Assembly: GCA_014706295.1 (NCBI GenBank)
Contig: JACSVZ010000004.1
Coordinates: 9,210,465 to 9,274,464, forward strand
Source of the DNA: Lycocorax pyrrhopterus obiensis
Lineage: Eukaryota; Chordata; Aves; Passeriformes; Paradisaeidae
Length of the DNA stretch: 64,000 nucleotides
Direction of reading: 5' to 3'
Below, piece by piece: positions 13,939 to 31,480 of this stretch. The position numbers and the translations under genes were made by a program. The notes under the pieces are model-generated. The model had not been told where the DNA came from, searched no databases, and worked only from the letters and a program-made list of their open reading frames with translations. Positions within the stretch are counted from its first letter, which is position 1; every line of letters begins with the position of its first letter.

Positions 13939-14056
13939 AACAACTCGATCGTGTTGAAGAAGGCATGAACCATATCAACCAAGACATGAAGGAGGCCGAG
14001 AAAAATTTAAAAGATTTAGGGAAATGCTGTGGCCTTTTCATATGTCCTTGTAACAA
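13939..14056 (+). CDS. SNAP25: SNAP25 alternative exon 5a
   Basis: This 118-nt exon encodes the 5a version of the end of the first SNARE helix and the palmitoylated cysteine cluster. The translation runs [20 protein letters not shown], continues with [10 protein letters not shown], and ends GLFICPCNK; this is the known SNAP-25a sequence. Its cysteines are CC..C.C, against .C..C.C.C in exon 5b, with four cysteines in each. The acceptor is CTGACCAG before AACAAC and the donor is AACAA followed by GTAGGT. The exon starts and ends in phases that fit exon 4 and exon 6. SNAP-25a is the embryonic or early form in vertebrates, and exon choice is mutually exclusive with 5b. Confidence 0.97.
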
Positions 14057-20289
<6,233 letters not shown>

Positions 20290-20434
20290 GGTAACAAACG
20301 ATGCCCGGGAAAATGAAATGGATGAGAACCTCGAGCAGGTCAGCGGCATCATTGGCAACTTACGTCACATGGCCTTGGACATGGGCAACGAGATCGACAC
20401 ACAGAACCGCCAGATTGACAGGATCATGGAGAAG
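20290..20434 (+). CDS. SNAP25: SNAP25 exon 7 (second SNARE helix, residues 136-184)
   Basis: The 145-nt exon encodes most of the Qc SNARE helix. It begins with the base that completes Arg136, then reads [35 protein letters not shown] and [13 protein letters not shown]. Gln174 in DTQNRQ is the zero-layer glutamine of the second helix. The acceptor is GCTCCCAG before GGTAAC and the donor is GAGAAG before GTAAGA. The exon ends in phase 0, as needed for exon 8. Confidence 0.97.
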
Positions 20435-23400
20435 GTAAGAGCTGCCATTTCCAAGACGACCCCGAAAGGGGCTGTGTTTTCCTTTCTGCAAGCACGGGCT
20501 TGGAAAGGACAAGGGACAGAAATAGCTCCTCTCTCCTCCCTCCAAATCCTTGGGCCAAAGCCGAGCTGACTGCTGTGAATCTGCAGTAGCCTCCAGTGCA
20601 GGCAGGGTTGAACCCATGCTGTTGAGTTTGCCACACAACTGCAAGGGGACCCCTTGGCAGACATCAAGGCTCTTTCTGCAATAGCTCTGAAAAAGGACAA
20701 GTGCCCTGAGCTATGCAGAACTGTCGGGCGTGGATCTGACTGCCCTGGAACTTCCTGGAAAGTTTTAAACCCTCCTGGGCTTTTCCTTCCTCTGAAACTT
20801 CATGAGCAGCTCAGGATTAGATCACCTGCTTGGAGGACCAGTCCCCAAGAGGATAGGGATTTATTAAGCAAAACTGTTACATATAGTAACAGTGCAGCCA
20901 GTTTTGTTGTGCTGCTTAAAACAACATTAGGACAGAGATCTACCTGCTCTCTTGGGGGAGGATGTGTGTTTATGTATCTATATATAATTATTTATGCATA
21001 ATTGGGCCCCACACAGCTGCAGTGGAATACAAAAGCTCAGCATTAGTTCTGCAAAATCACCACCTAAAAAGGCAGAGAGCACCATTCCAGTGCCAGACCT
21101 GCACTGCAGATTTCTGAAGCAGAGAGCAGCCCCCTCCAAGCCCGGCTGGGAGCTCACTGCCGTCCTTAGATCCTGAGATCTGCAGGCCATCTGCATTGGT
21201 ACTGGCAGAGCTCCAGGCACAGGCACAGCCAGGCTGAAGTGACATAAGAGGCTAGATCTTCATCTGGTGTAAAATCAACACAACTCTCCACTTCCGCTGA
21301 GGTTTACACAACCTGAGGATCTAGCCCAAGGACTTACATGTGGTGCTTAGAGTTAATTCTGACCTCAAGTGGTAGAGCTGGTGCTCTTGAGCCTTCTTAC
21401 ACACGTAAGCCTCCTCACACAAGCAGGATGTCCGTGCCTGTTTTTCGTGTCAGTTAACTATATCAGAGCCTAGTAAACAGAATTAAGGAAAATACTGCAC
21501 TGAGGGATTCACTCCAAGAGCTTTCCTTATTGGAGGCGGATTCCAGAGAGAACTGGGTGACGTATACATTGTCTGAAAGGTGGGAAGATCATCCCTGACA
21601 GGGAGGCCATCATCTGGCACCGTAGAGCACATGGCTTTGCGTTGGTCAAAAGTCCTGTTTTATAAAGCTGCATGTGTTTGACTGTATTGGAAAATGCACA
21701 GTATTGCTGGGATGCCATTCTGCACTGTTTCATATTTCTGGGAAAACTAGGAGCATTGGGGGAAGGATTTACTGCTGCTATCCATATGAAAAGAACTAGA
21801 AAGCAGCATATCTCTATACTGTGAGAAGAGACTGGGAGTTTATACAGCCTACACCATAAGTACCTTTAAACAAGAAGCCCATTATATACATTATTTTCTC
21901 AAAGCGATGAGGACGTGCACTATTGTGTTCCCACGTCCCCTGTTCATGTCACAGTGGCAGGAGATGTGCCCTGTGGATGGAAATCAGTGGCATCCTACCT
22001 GTGCCTGCAGGATCCTATCCCAAAATACAGCAAGCCCAACAGGTCACTGTTCTCCTACCAGCTCAGTCTTGCAAACATCTGGATTTTGAAAACATTGACC
22101 AGGCTCTCTGTGCACATAAAGCACATGGGCCAAACCTCTAGGCAGTGCATGCTGAGAGCAGTGAGCTGAGGGACCGGCTTTCCGCATCTATGTGGTCTTC
22201 TTACACACTTTGGCATATTGTACAGCAATGGCAAAATAACATTGGCAGCTAATGGGATTCATAAAATCACCCAGGGCCCTTGGCTAAGGAAGAGTGACAC
22301 GTTTGTTAAAGACGGATTTGCATTGTACACAGAGGAGTCGTCATGAGAGCAGCACAAAAATAAGACAGTCTTCAGTCTTAGTGAAAAATAAGCCAAATTT
22401 CCCAGAGTAAAGGCATACAGTAATGAGGTACTAGAAAAAGAAACACAATGTATTAGTAAAAAACCCTCTCTGAAAGTCAGAAATGATGGTTAGCTGGATA
22501 ATAGGGAAACCACAACTGCACACACATCCAGTCTGCAATGAAATGTGCCAACAGACCCTCATTCCCCTGACAGCATTGCCAGGCTTGTTCTCCCGACCAG
22601 CTGGAGCACTGTGCTTTGGGTCAATTATGGTCATTAGAAAGACTTTTGGCTGGCACAGTGTGTGAAAGCTGGGACACATCACAAAGCTAACCCAAAGTAC
22701 CCCAGAATGCATCACAAATGCTCCTAAAGGATTTACCTTAAACTAGATATGTGCACCCAAACCAGAGCAATCTCACAGTGCAACGATGTAATCTGACCTA
22801 CCCACAGTAATCAGGACAGCAGTGAATAAAAGGCTTTGTTTATCCTTTCCTCAGATCATAGAGAAGGGGACAAAAACCAAAATGACAACGTGATGAGTAG
22901 GTCAAATGGCACAGAGATCATCACCAGAAGAGCCTGGCCCTAAAATCTACCATAAATATGAGGCTGGGAGGAAAGTCGGAGGGGCTCAAAGCAAAGGGCT
23001 CAAAGTCTTAAGTGGGAAGGTCAGCACAAAGACTCCCACTGCCTTCAATGCAACATCATTCACCAGATACTAAGGTCTAAACATCATTAGGAACATGGTG
23101 TTTCATCACTGTTCAGTGAATACTCATGCATTTCATGACAAAGGTAACTGCTTCCAAACCCATTAACTTTTCAGGTAGTTTTTTGGCAAAAGCACACAAA
23201 ATTGTACTGTGGTAGACAAGGTCAAACTCATGGCTAAAATAAAGGAGTGTGGCTTGTAATGAGTCGTTTTGCTGATTTATGCTTGTTGAGGAGCTGGCAC
23301 ATGCTACTGCACTAAAAATACACATCTACATAGCATTTTCCAAAACAATTACGGAGAAAAGCCCATGATATTTCAGAATGATTTATTGCGCATCAGTATA

Positions 23401-24613
23401 AACATTTTTAAAGGATTTTTAAATGCATGTGGGAAAGTTGCTTCACCATTCTGTCTTTGCAAATTGGAGATTTAAAATAAATCTGTACAATTTGGATACA
23501 CCCCAGAGATGTGGGAACAATCATCAAAGCTAACAAAATGCAGCCATCAAACCACAGAAAGAGTTTGCTATTGGAGCCCATGCTTTCAAAGCAGCAACAC
23601 AATTCTCACCTTTCCCACAGGTCTGATTTTAAAAATTGAAACCATTTTCTATCTAGTCCCTCTGCTAGAGTAAGTCGGCATGGCAACGTGGGGTTGAGTG
23701 GAGCTTTGCCAGTTTTTGTCAGCTAAAACAGTGTCTTTAGTCTCCAAAACTAACTTCAGCAGAGCTACAGAAAGTCATGGTCAAAGCATCTTCCCACTCA
23801 GAGAGAACTCCCAAACCTCCCAAGTGGTGCCATTTTATTAATGGCATTTTATAATCATGGCAGGTGTTTCCCCAGGGAAAACAGTGCAGTTAATGGCTCA
23901 GTCTGTGCTGGACTAAATTCCGGTTTGATTGCTTCAAATCACAGTAGAATCTCTGCCCTTTTTTAACTCCTGTTTATGCTGCTGCCCAAGGAAAGAGGCT
24001 ACTCTGTCTTGCAACTACATTGGTGAACTCTGGAGTACTGGCATCATTCCCACATATTCCTTTCCTTTCATATGTAGACCAAAGATATCCAGGCTGATCT
24101 TTTCAAAGAAATTTATCTTTGCCAGCATTTCCTACATCAGATGATCCAGCTTCTCTGCTCCAGTGAATCTCTATGCTGACCAAAATTTTAGTTGTGGCTG
24201 GTGCCTGATGATCTAAATTAGACCAAGTCCAGGTCCACTGAATCTTAGAGGGCTCTGAAGCTTTTCCCCAGAAAAATGCAGATGCACACCACCAGTTCTC
24301 ATGCTGTCATCCATTACCATCAGTACCACCAGTGCGATTGTCAGCACCAGCTACAGATCTGGCACAGCATTTACAGGAGTTCAGTGGAGCTGACCACAAA
24401 CAGAAAAGCTCTGCTGGTCAAAGGCTACATGAAGTATCACAGAACCAGTAAATCTGTAATCTCCTTTTGGGTCCCTAATACCACTATAAAAAGCAGCTCT
24501 CCAGTATTTTCAAGCTTCATTTTTCTGTGACCTAGCCAAAATTATGGAGGTACCCACAAAGCATTGTCTTTCTTCCCTGTACTCATCTCTTTCTTTGCTT
24601 TGTCTTTCCCCAG
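20435..24613 (+). other. SNAP25: SNAP25 intron 7
   Basis: About 4.2 kb of intron before the last exon, ending in a TCTTTCCCCAG acceptor. Short open frames only; no recognised repeat or RNA gene. Confidence 0.8.
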
Positions 24614-24682
24614 GCTGATTCCAACAAAACCAGGATTGATGAAGCCAATCAGCGTGCAACAAAGATGCTGGGCAGCGGTTAA
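24614..24682 (+). CDS. SNAP25: SNAP25 exon 8, C-terminus and stop
   Basis: The last coding segment translates as [18 protein letters not shown], then LGSG and a TAA stop, the exact C-terminal end of the 206-residue protein. This end of the second SNARE helix zips next to the membrane and is required for fusion. The acceptor is TTTCCCCAG before GCTGAT. Together, exons 4 to 8 in this window encode residues 39-206, with no frameshift, stop or missing residue. Confidence 0.97.
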   Translation, partial: ADSNKTRIDEANQRATKMLGSG

Positions 24683-25277
24683 ATGCAGAGAAGTGCATTT
24701 CCTTTTAATGCTGTCCAGCAGGGCAGCACCTTCATGCTTTTATCATGGTATTTACTAGGTTTGCACACATGCACATATCAGCCCCATTGTAAATGTTGTC
24801 CTGTGTAGTTTGTCAGCTTTCCAAAAATGATACTTGTAATTATTTTTTTCTAGATATCTTTCTTTCCAAAGGTTGTACATAGTGCTGATTTGATGGCTAT
24901 AGCTCACTATGATGTTTTTTGGGGTTTTTCCTTTCCTTTCCTTGTTTCCGTTTTGGATTCCTTTCCTTTTTTTCCCCTCTCCTCATTTTTCTGTTTTTTT
25001 AATGATGTTTGCTGAATGACAACACTGTTGGAATGCTAAACGTGCTGTTAACCTTTAAATATACAGTATTGTTCTTGTAAAACTGTGACATTCCACAGAG
25101 CTACTGCCATGCTCCTGTCTTTGGGTACCATGATGTTTAAGCACTTAAACCTGCTGTCTTCAGTTCTTCATTGCCATTATCTGTTGTTATGATTTCATGA
25201 TTAGACAATGTGGAATTATATTACTATAACAAGCATTGCACTAAAAAGTGATGTGATTTATGCATTTATGCATGAGG

Positions 25278-25283
25278 AATAAA
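25278..25283 (+). terminator. Proximal AATAAA poly(A) signal of SNAP25
   Basis: This is the first canonical AATAAA after the stop codon, about 0.6 kb into the 3'UTR. Use would give a short 3'UTR isoform. Whether it is used cannot be told from sequence. Confidence 0.45.
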
Positions 25284-25516
25284 TAGACTTTTAGACTCCT
25301 ACTTAAACAAGAATTTTCCCATGGCAGTAGCACACCAACAATGACAACAAAAGCATGCTCAGTATTCGGACTCTTTTGGGACTATGTTATACCAGCAAGT
25401 TTGCAGTTGTGCCACTTTTTTCTTGTTGATATATATATAGTTATTAATCATGATCATTTTTTTTAATTACGAAAAAAAGAGGGATTTGGCACTCACAATT
25501 TAGCCATTGCCAGCAA

Positions 25517-25522
25517 AATAAA
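25517..25522 (+). terminator. Second AATAAA poly(A) signal of SNAP25
   Basis: A second canonical hexamer in AGCAAAATAAAAGC, about 0.83 kb after the stop codon. It is a candidate alternative signal. Confidence 0.35.
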
Positions 25523-25910
25523 AGCTTGGCTGAAAATACGTCAAAGACAAAAAGAAATAAGTGTAATATATTGGGTTTGTCTGCTGCTTTTGAAGACTAT
25601 CTTTTGGAGGAAACAACTACCATATGAACTGGTGCAAAGAAATGTAATTTTTATAAGGCTCTCTCTTACTAGTCGCTATCCCCATGTGGTTTGTTATCAG
25701 TACAGTTCTCTGTTGCTTACCTAGAGCTATGCACACCAAATCGCTGAGATGTTTAGTAGCTGACAATTAAAAAAATAATTAAAAAACCTAAATGAATGAA
25801 CTCTAGATAAACTGTGAGATAAATATCATTTACAGCATGTAATATGAAAATTCCTTATGTCTCCTGTCAGTTTGTGAAGTGATTGACATTTTGTAGCTAG
25901 TTTAAAGATT

Positions 25911-25916
25911 ATTAAA
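25911..25916 (+). terminator. Probable distal ATTAAA poly(A) signal of SNAP25
   Basis: ATTAAA occurs about 1.23 kb after the stop. The 3'UTR length it would give agrees with the length I remember for mammalian SNAP25, so I favour it as the main site; this is inference. Further AATAAA motifs at 26227-26232 and 26659-26664 could extend the transcript. Confidence 0.45.
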
Positions 25917-28900
25917 AATTATAGATCTCAGAATCCATGCTTGCTTTATCCATTTGTTGCCCTATGTGTCAGTGACAACTACTTATTTGCCACTTACCGG
26001 GGAGAAGAAGTGCAAAGTCTAAAGACTCTTTACAAACTGCTTTTGTATTGTATTTAGTGGGAAACGAAAGATTTTGGTTTGCAATACTGTAGAAAAGTAA
26101 CTACACTAAAAATAGTATTTTACACTTGGTACATTCCAAGTGACTATTATTTTAAATAACCTGGCTTGAATTGCCAAACACTGAATCAAAGTATTTTTCT
26201 CTTGTTCAAGGGAAAGAAAAAAATGAAATAAATGTTATGGTACAGAAGGGTACAGTTCCTTAGTAGATAAAATCCATTCCTGTAGTGGATTTAGTCATGT
26301 GCTAATAACGCCTCTTTTTAAGAAGGCTTTGACCTACAGAATTTGGATAGTCTGCTAACAATAATTTTCTCAAATGACTAACAACAACTAGAGTTTGCTG
26401 CCAATGAAAAGTGTTATCATATTTTCCCAGGGTTTTTTCCCCTATATGGACAAATTAGAATTAATTCTGCATGAGTGACAGTTCACTCATGTGTCTCACA
26501 TGGCCGTAAGTCAAAATACACAAAGAACATAAATGCTTGCATAATTAAAATTGCATGATAATGCAGACAAGCTACATTTTCTTTAGCAGCTTTTTATTTT
26601 TGGCATCTATTAAAAATTCATTTATGCAAATATTTCCCCCCACTACTTCAAACCAAAGAATAAACTTCAAGCAAACACTTTTAATCTGCTGACCATTTCC
26701 AATCGTGTCTGTTGGGGCGTTCCAGTATTTGTGACAGCACAATCATTCTGCAATGTCAAAGCCTACTGGGGGAGGGCAATAATCATACTGGGAAATGCGT
26801 CACAGTGGGAACATACAAATACAAGGATATTTGCAAAGGATGAGAAATATATAAGAAAGTAATGAAGATATTAATGGAGGTATTATTTTTTGTATTTGAC
26901 AAGAATGCACCCTATCTGAAGAAACTCATACTTCCAAAAGCCATTAAAGGTGATCAAAAATATAACTGTTGCTGTGAAGGAACATGTTTTGACATCTGTT
27001 TTTGTCTTGAACAAAGATCAAAACCCGAACTATTGGAACATTTTGCCAAATGGGAAACTTAAAGGACAGAAATTTTGAAATATTTCATTGCAACTGTCTT
27101 TGTATCCTTTTCCACCGCATGCAGGGTCTTCTATGAGCTGGCTGAAAATTACTTCAGTAAATATGTTTAATATATTGCATTTCTCTGATATTTTTTGAAA
27201 TTGACTTTTCTAGGATTAATTATTCTTGAAATAATGCAAGGAAAGGCTCGATCTCATGCAGTTTGTCATTACAACAATCTGCTTTTGTTCGTTAAGTTGT
27301 GTGCACCCCAAATCCCCGATGTAGCTGCTGACTCAAAAGGGGGAAACCTCGGATGCTCTAACCAGAGCATTGCCTCAAATGTGGTGTTTCCCCTTCCCGT
27401 TGCCCCCTTTCTCCCTCTGGTTGGCTCCTGGGTCCCTGATACACTGCAGCCTCTCCCTGAGGCTGAACAAGCACAGTGCAGAGTTACCTGCTGGAGGGCA
27501 AGGCTCACTAGAAGGAATGGGACACGGCAAGGACCTGGAATTACAGCTCCCCTAAGATAAAATGGCCATATTGAAAGACACAAAGTTCGATAAAATATCA
27601 CTTAGTTCTAGACTTTTAATGCAATTTCACCAATGGTTTGCAGGGTGGCAAATCCTCATGTTGGTGTTGGTTTGAGGTGGTTGCAGGGAAAAGGTTTTTT
27701 AATATTCACAAATGGCATAGCTGAATAAACCACTCAGCTGGCTAAGTTGAACAAAAAGACAGTGTCTGTTGAGCTCTAAAAATCTACAATTAATAACTTC
27801 TTTCATTTCATGCATTCTCCTCCTTTCCTAGCCTAGGTGAGAAATGCCAATATAAAAGTAACCTCAAGGAAGGATATTTGAATGTTATTCCTCAACAGAA
27901 CAAAATTCATAAGTAGTGTAATAACTCATTAAAAAAGAAAAAAGATTACCTTCATCTAATATCTGACTTGATTTCAGCAGGGAGAAACTAAGAAAGAAAA
28001 TTGAAAAAGGTAAGTAAAAATCAAAGTGGGTTACCACTAAGAAACCTTAAAGCTTTTAGAATGTTAATAATTCCCAACCTTAGGATAAACACAAGAGATT
28101 TCGAACTCAAGAGAGAGTGTTACAGCTTTCTGGATTGACACAAATGCAAGAAAAGAAACTGGATAATACTCAGCATCTTGTGGTTTGGCAGAACATGTGT
28201 TATGAAAAGTGAATGGATTTGATGCAAAGGTAAAGTGAAAAAAAACTCGATTATTATTCTTGAAGATTTGGTGATATTACTGTATATAACAGAAATTTAT
28301 AACTAAAAAAATCAATGAAGCTTGATTTTAATTTGTTTTTAGGAAAAGTAAATTTTATTAGCTTACATGGACTAAATACCTCCTTCATTTCTGAAGAAAA
28401 CTAAATATGCCAGAGTTTGCATGGCAAACTGTGAAGCGCCCCCTGAGAGAGATGCCTGTGCCATGTGACACACTTATTATAGATATACTTTAAATCTAGA
28501 AATACAGATGATAATTATTCTCCAAACTATTCAGTGTGCCACACTAACTGCTAACCTCCACAGGCTTTGGATCTGGACCTGAACATGCAGAGATCACCAA
28601 AGACTTTTATTTAAGGCATCTGGAAGCAGATGAACCAATGCACACACATTTTTTTTCCTCCTTCTTCCTTCTCCTTTGTGTGCGTGTGCACATATAACTC
28701 TTTTATTTTAAAGGCATTGAAAAGGGAAGAGATAAGTACCTGATAATATGGAAAATTATGTGTGTTAGAGACAGCTTAAGTATGTGCACGGCTGCTGTGT
28801 GCGCCTGTGGGTGTAGGTGTGTAGGATGTGACTGCTGTCTGCTGAGCCATTTAGTTGCCTTTCTAGAAAGAGGACAGTTTGTTTGGAAGTTAGTGGAACA

Positions 28901-29141
28901 CGGAGTATTTTTAAACCTGCAAACAGCTACACGAAATGCAGACAGAGGAGAGAAACCCTGCTGAGAAGTTAGGGCGTTGGGCTGGTTGGATGGGGTCGGG
29001 GGGGGCAGGTTCCAGATGATTTACTTTGCCAGTGTTGGATCCCTCTGTAACAGTATTAAGAGGGATTATGTTTGTGTTGTAAAATACCAAACAGTTTTGA
29101 ATGTTATTTTGTACATAAAAAATACCCTCTCCCCCTTCAAA

Positions 29142-29195
29142 AAAAGGAAACATCAAAAAAAAAAAAAAAAATCAAACCCAACCAAACCCCACAAG
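29142..29195. repeat. A-rich then A/C-rich tract
   Basis: A run of about 16 A is followed by CCCAACCAAACCCC-like sequence. It resembles the tract at 1340-1398. It could be a decayed retroposon tail or simple low-complexity DNA. Confidence 0.6.
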
Positions 29196-30175
29196 ATGGT
29201 GATGAGGGAAATCAAAATAAACCATTATGTGGGACCATGCTGATTCCCACACATTTGGGATCTATTCCAAGATCACTGCTGCCCATGCAAATTCTGCCCA
29301 TAATGGGTAACCAATTTGGTCAAGCAGTGGGTAGCAGATGGAGGGGGGCTCATTTGCCTGGTGGGCTTCCCAGCTCCTTGCTGAATGGGAAAAGTGGTAG
29401 CTGGGGGATCAGGCCATCCTTGCCCTGCCAAAACACAGTGCTGTGGGCAGTCGTTCATGGCTGAGTTCCAGCCTTGCACCGCCTTTGCTCCACACCTTCC
29501 AGACCACAGCTCCCTCCACACTGCTCCTGCTCCAGTGCACCCCACACCTCTGTCCTTCTCCCCTGGCTTCTCTTGGCTCTCCCCACTCCCTCCTTCACCC
29601 CCAGCACCCACTCAGCTGCTTGTTCCCTTCCTGTTCTTCTGCTGCTGAATTCACCTGCCTCCACTGCTGTCCCTCATTCCACTCTCTTCTCATCCCTCCC
29701 CCTGCATGTTTTTTACCCCTGGGCTTTCAGTCAGGCTCTCTCCTTCATGACTTCAGCAGGAGAAGCTCCAAAGAAGCAAACAGCCTCTGGCTTTTCACTC
29801 CACAGCCAAACATCACGCCAGTGTCATGCTGGAGGACACCTGCAAGGAAGTCTTGGCTCAGCCCCAACAGTCCAAGAAGGCAAAAAATGCGTTCTGCCAG
29901 AAGAATTTTTTAGATAGTCTATCAAAAAAATCTAAGAAGTTTCCATAGGCTGATGCAAACAAAGATGTTTGGATAGCTGAGCACAGACAGGCAAGCACTG
30001 GGAAAGTATTTCACAGAAGGGCAAGAAATGAGAGCCCCTTCAGCTGCTAAATTTCATGTCTCTGTTCCACAGCACAAGTAGTGTTACTCCATGAGACATC
30101 TTTCCTAAGAGAGGCAAAATAACTCATTTGCCATTCTTCCACAAATTTCATTCATTAAAACTACCAAGACTTCAG

Positions 30176-30256
30176 TTTTGGTTGGTTGGCTTGTTTGCTT
30201 TCCTTAGGGTTTTTTTTTTTTTTGGTTGGTTGGTTTTGGTTTTTTGCTTTTTTAAA
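30176..30256. repeat. T/G-rich simple tract
   Basis: TTGGTTGGTTGG units on both sides of a run of T. This is the reverse complement of the A/C-rich tracts seen elsewhere in the window. Confidence 0.65.
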
Positions 30257-31393
30257 AATTTCATTTTACTGAAGCTTTTAAAACCTGTGCTTTTAAAAAG
30301 CAGGTAGAGGAAGTAGATTTCCCTCACTCCCTCCTAGCATAACTATCCAGTGCTGGGTTTATTTAACCTAAATTCAGAACACCTCAAGCTGACATTAAAA
30401 AAATTATTATATCAGAAATGATTTAGTAAACTTTGCTATAGGCAGTCCTAAGTTAATTTGCTAAATGCTACCTTAAATACAGTAAGTTCTACTTACAACA
30501 CAGTAGGTTTTCTATCCAAATTCTGATCAGAAATTCATTAGAAGGAACAAAACAGTTCATTTCCACTTTCATGGGGGGTTGATGAGACTTCCAAAGCATG
30601 ACCATGCACAAATCCCACTGTGCTAAGGGGATCTTTGGGTATCAAAACCAACAGGACACAAACTTGAGCAAAATGTTCTTAAGAAACCTTACCTATTTCA
30701 ATTTCTCTGTACAGGATACCTGGACCTTACCACATCAACAATAATAAATCCAGCTGATGACAGGACCCCAAAAGCCTGGGTTGCTTTAGAGTCAGTTTAT
30801 AAACTACACGAAAACGCATGCTGAAAAGTTAATTTTGAAGAAACAGCAGCTATAATTCATTATATACATTTAGCCCTAAGCCTTTATCTTAAACCACATT
30901 TTCAGTGCCTACTGCACTTTTCTGTTTCTTGGATTAAATTAGAATATGAGGAGAAATTAACCAGAAACATAAAATTTAATGAACTGCTGCTTTTTTCAGG
31001 TGATCCTTACAGCCTTACCCTCAGAAGTCAACCCATATTAATTGACTTTCTGGGCCTTGAGGTTAAAAAGAAAGTCTATTTGCCCTCTAACTAATGTATA
31101 ATTAAGTTTTAAACCCCTAAACACCCACCAGAAGCACTGGTAAGTCAGACAGCTGGAGAAGAGGAAAGGGCTGAGGCTGGAGGAGGGTGCAGAGGAGGAG
31201 AAATGCAATCTGAAAATGGATACAGTAAAACACACGCTGCGAAGCAGAGTGGCTGCGGTGGCTGCCAGGACGCAGAGAGAACCCAAGGCACAGCCCTGTG
31301 ACATTGTTCTGCTCCACAGTGACCTCATTTAAAGGCACAGAGAGAGAACAGACAGCAAGGACTAGATAGCAGAGACCACTGTAAACACTGAGC

Positions 31394-31480
31394 CATAGCA
31401 TGGTTTGGGTTGGAAAGGACCTTAAATATCGAGTTCCAATCCCCCTGCCATGGGCAGGGACATCACCTACTAGAAGGTCA
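31394..31480 (-). mobile_element. CR1 retroposon 3' fragment
   Basis: The + strand reads CATGGTTTGGGTTGGAAAGG, followed by GAGTTCCAATCCCCCTGCC and ATGGGCAGGGACATC. This is the reverse complement of the 3' end of avian CR1 non-LTR elements, so the element lies on the - strand. Only about 87 bp remain, typical of 5'-truncated copies. Confidence 0.9.

Larger units (their letters stand above)
24683..25935 (+). other. SNAP25: SNAP25 3'UTR
   Basis: The sequence after the stop is A/T-rich with long T runs (about 24900-25000) and continues without an obvious break for about 1.25 kb, close to the length I recall for the human 3'UTR. The end given is an estimate: it lies about 20 nt past an ATTAAA at 25911. 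Earlier AATAAA signals could give shorter transcripts. Confidence 0.6.
25936..31393. other. Intergenic, no gene supported
   Basis: AT-rich DNA downstream of SNAP25. It holds AATAAA motifs near 26.2 and 26.66 kb, a G-rich run near 28992, an A-rich tract at 29142-29195, a strongly C-rich strand segment at 29455-29710 and a T/G tract at 30176-30256. Open frames here (up to 156 codons in the C-rich segment) show no recognisable domain and overlap in several frames, as expected from biased composition. Confidence 0.7.

Noticed and set aside
29273..29917. Several overlapping open frames of 87-156 codons on both strands
   Set aside because: They result from C/T strand bias and scarcity of A-containing stop codons, and overlap in all frames.
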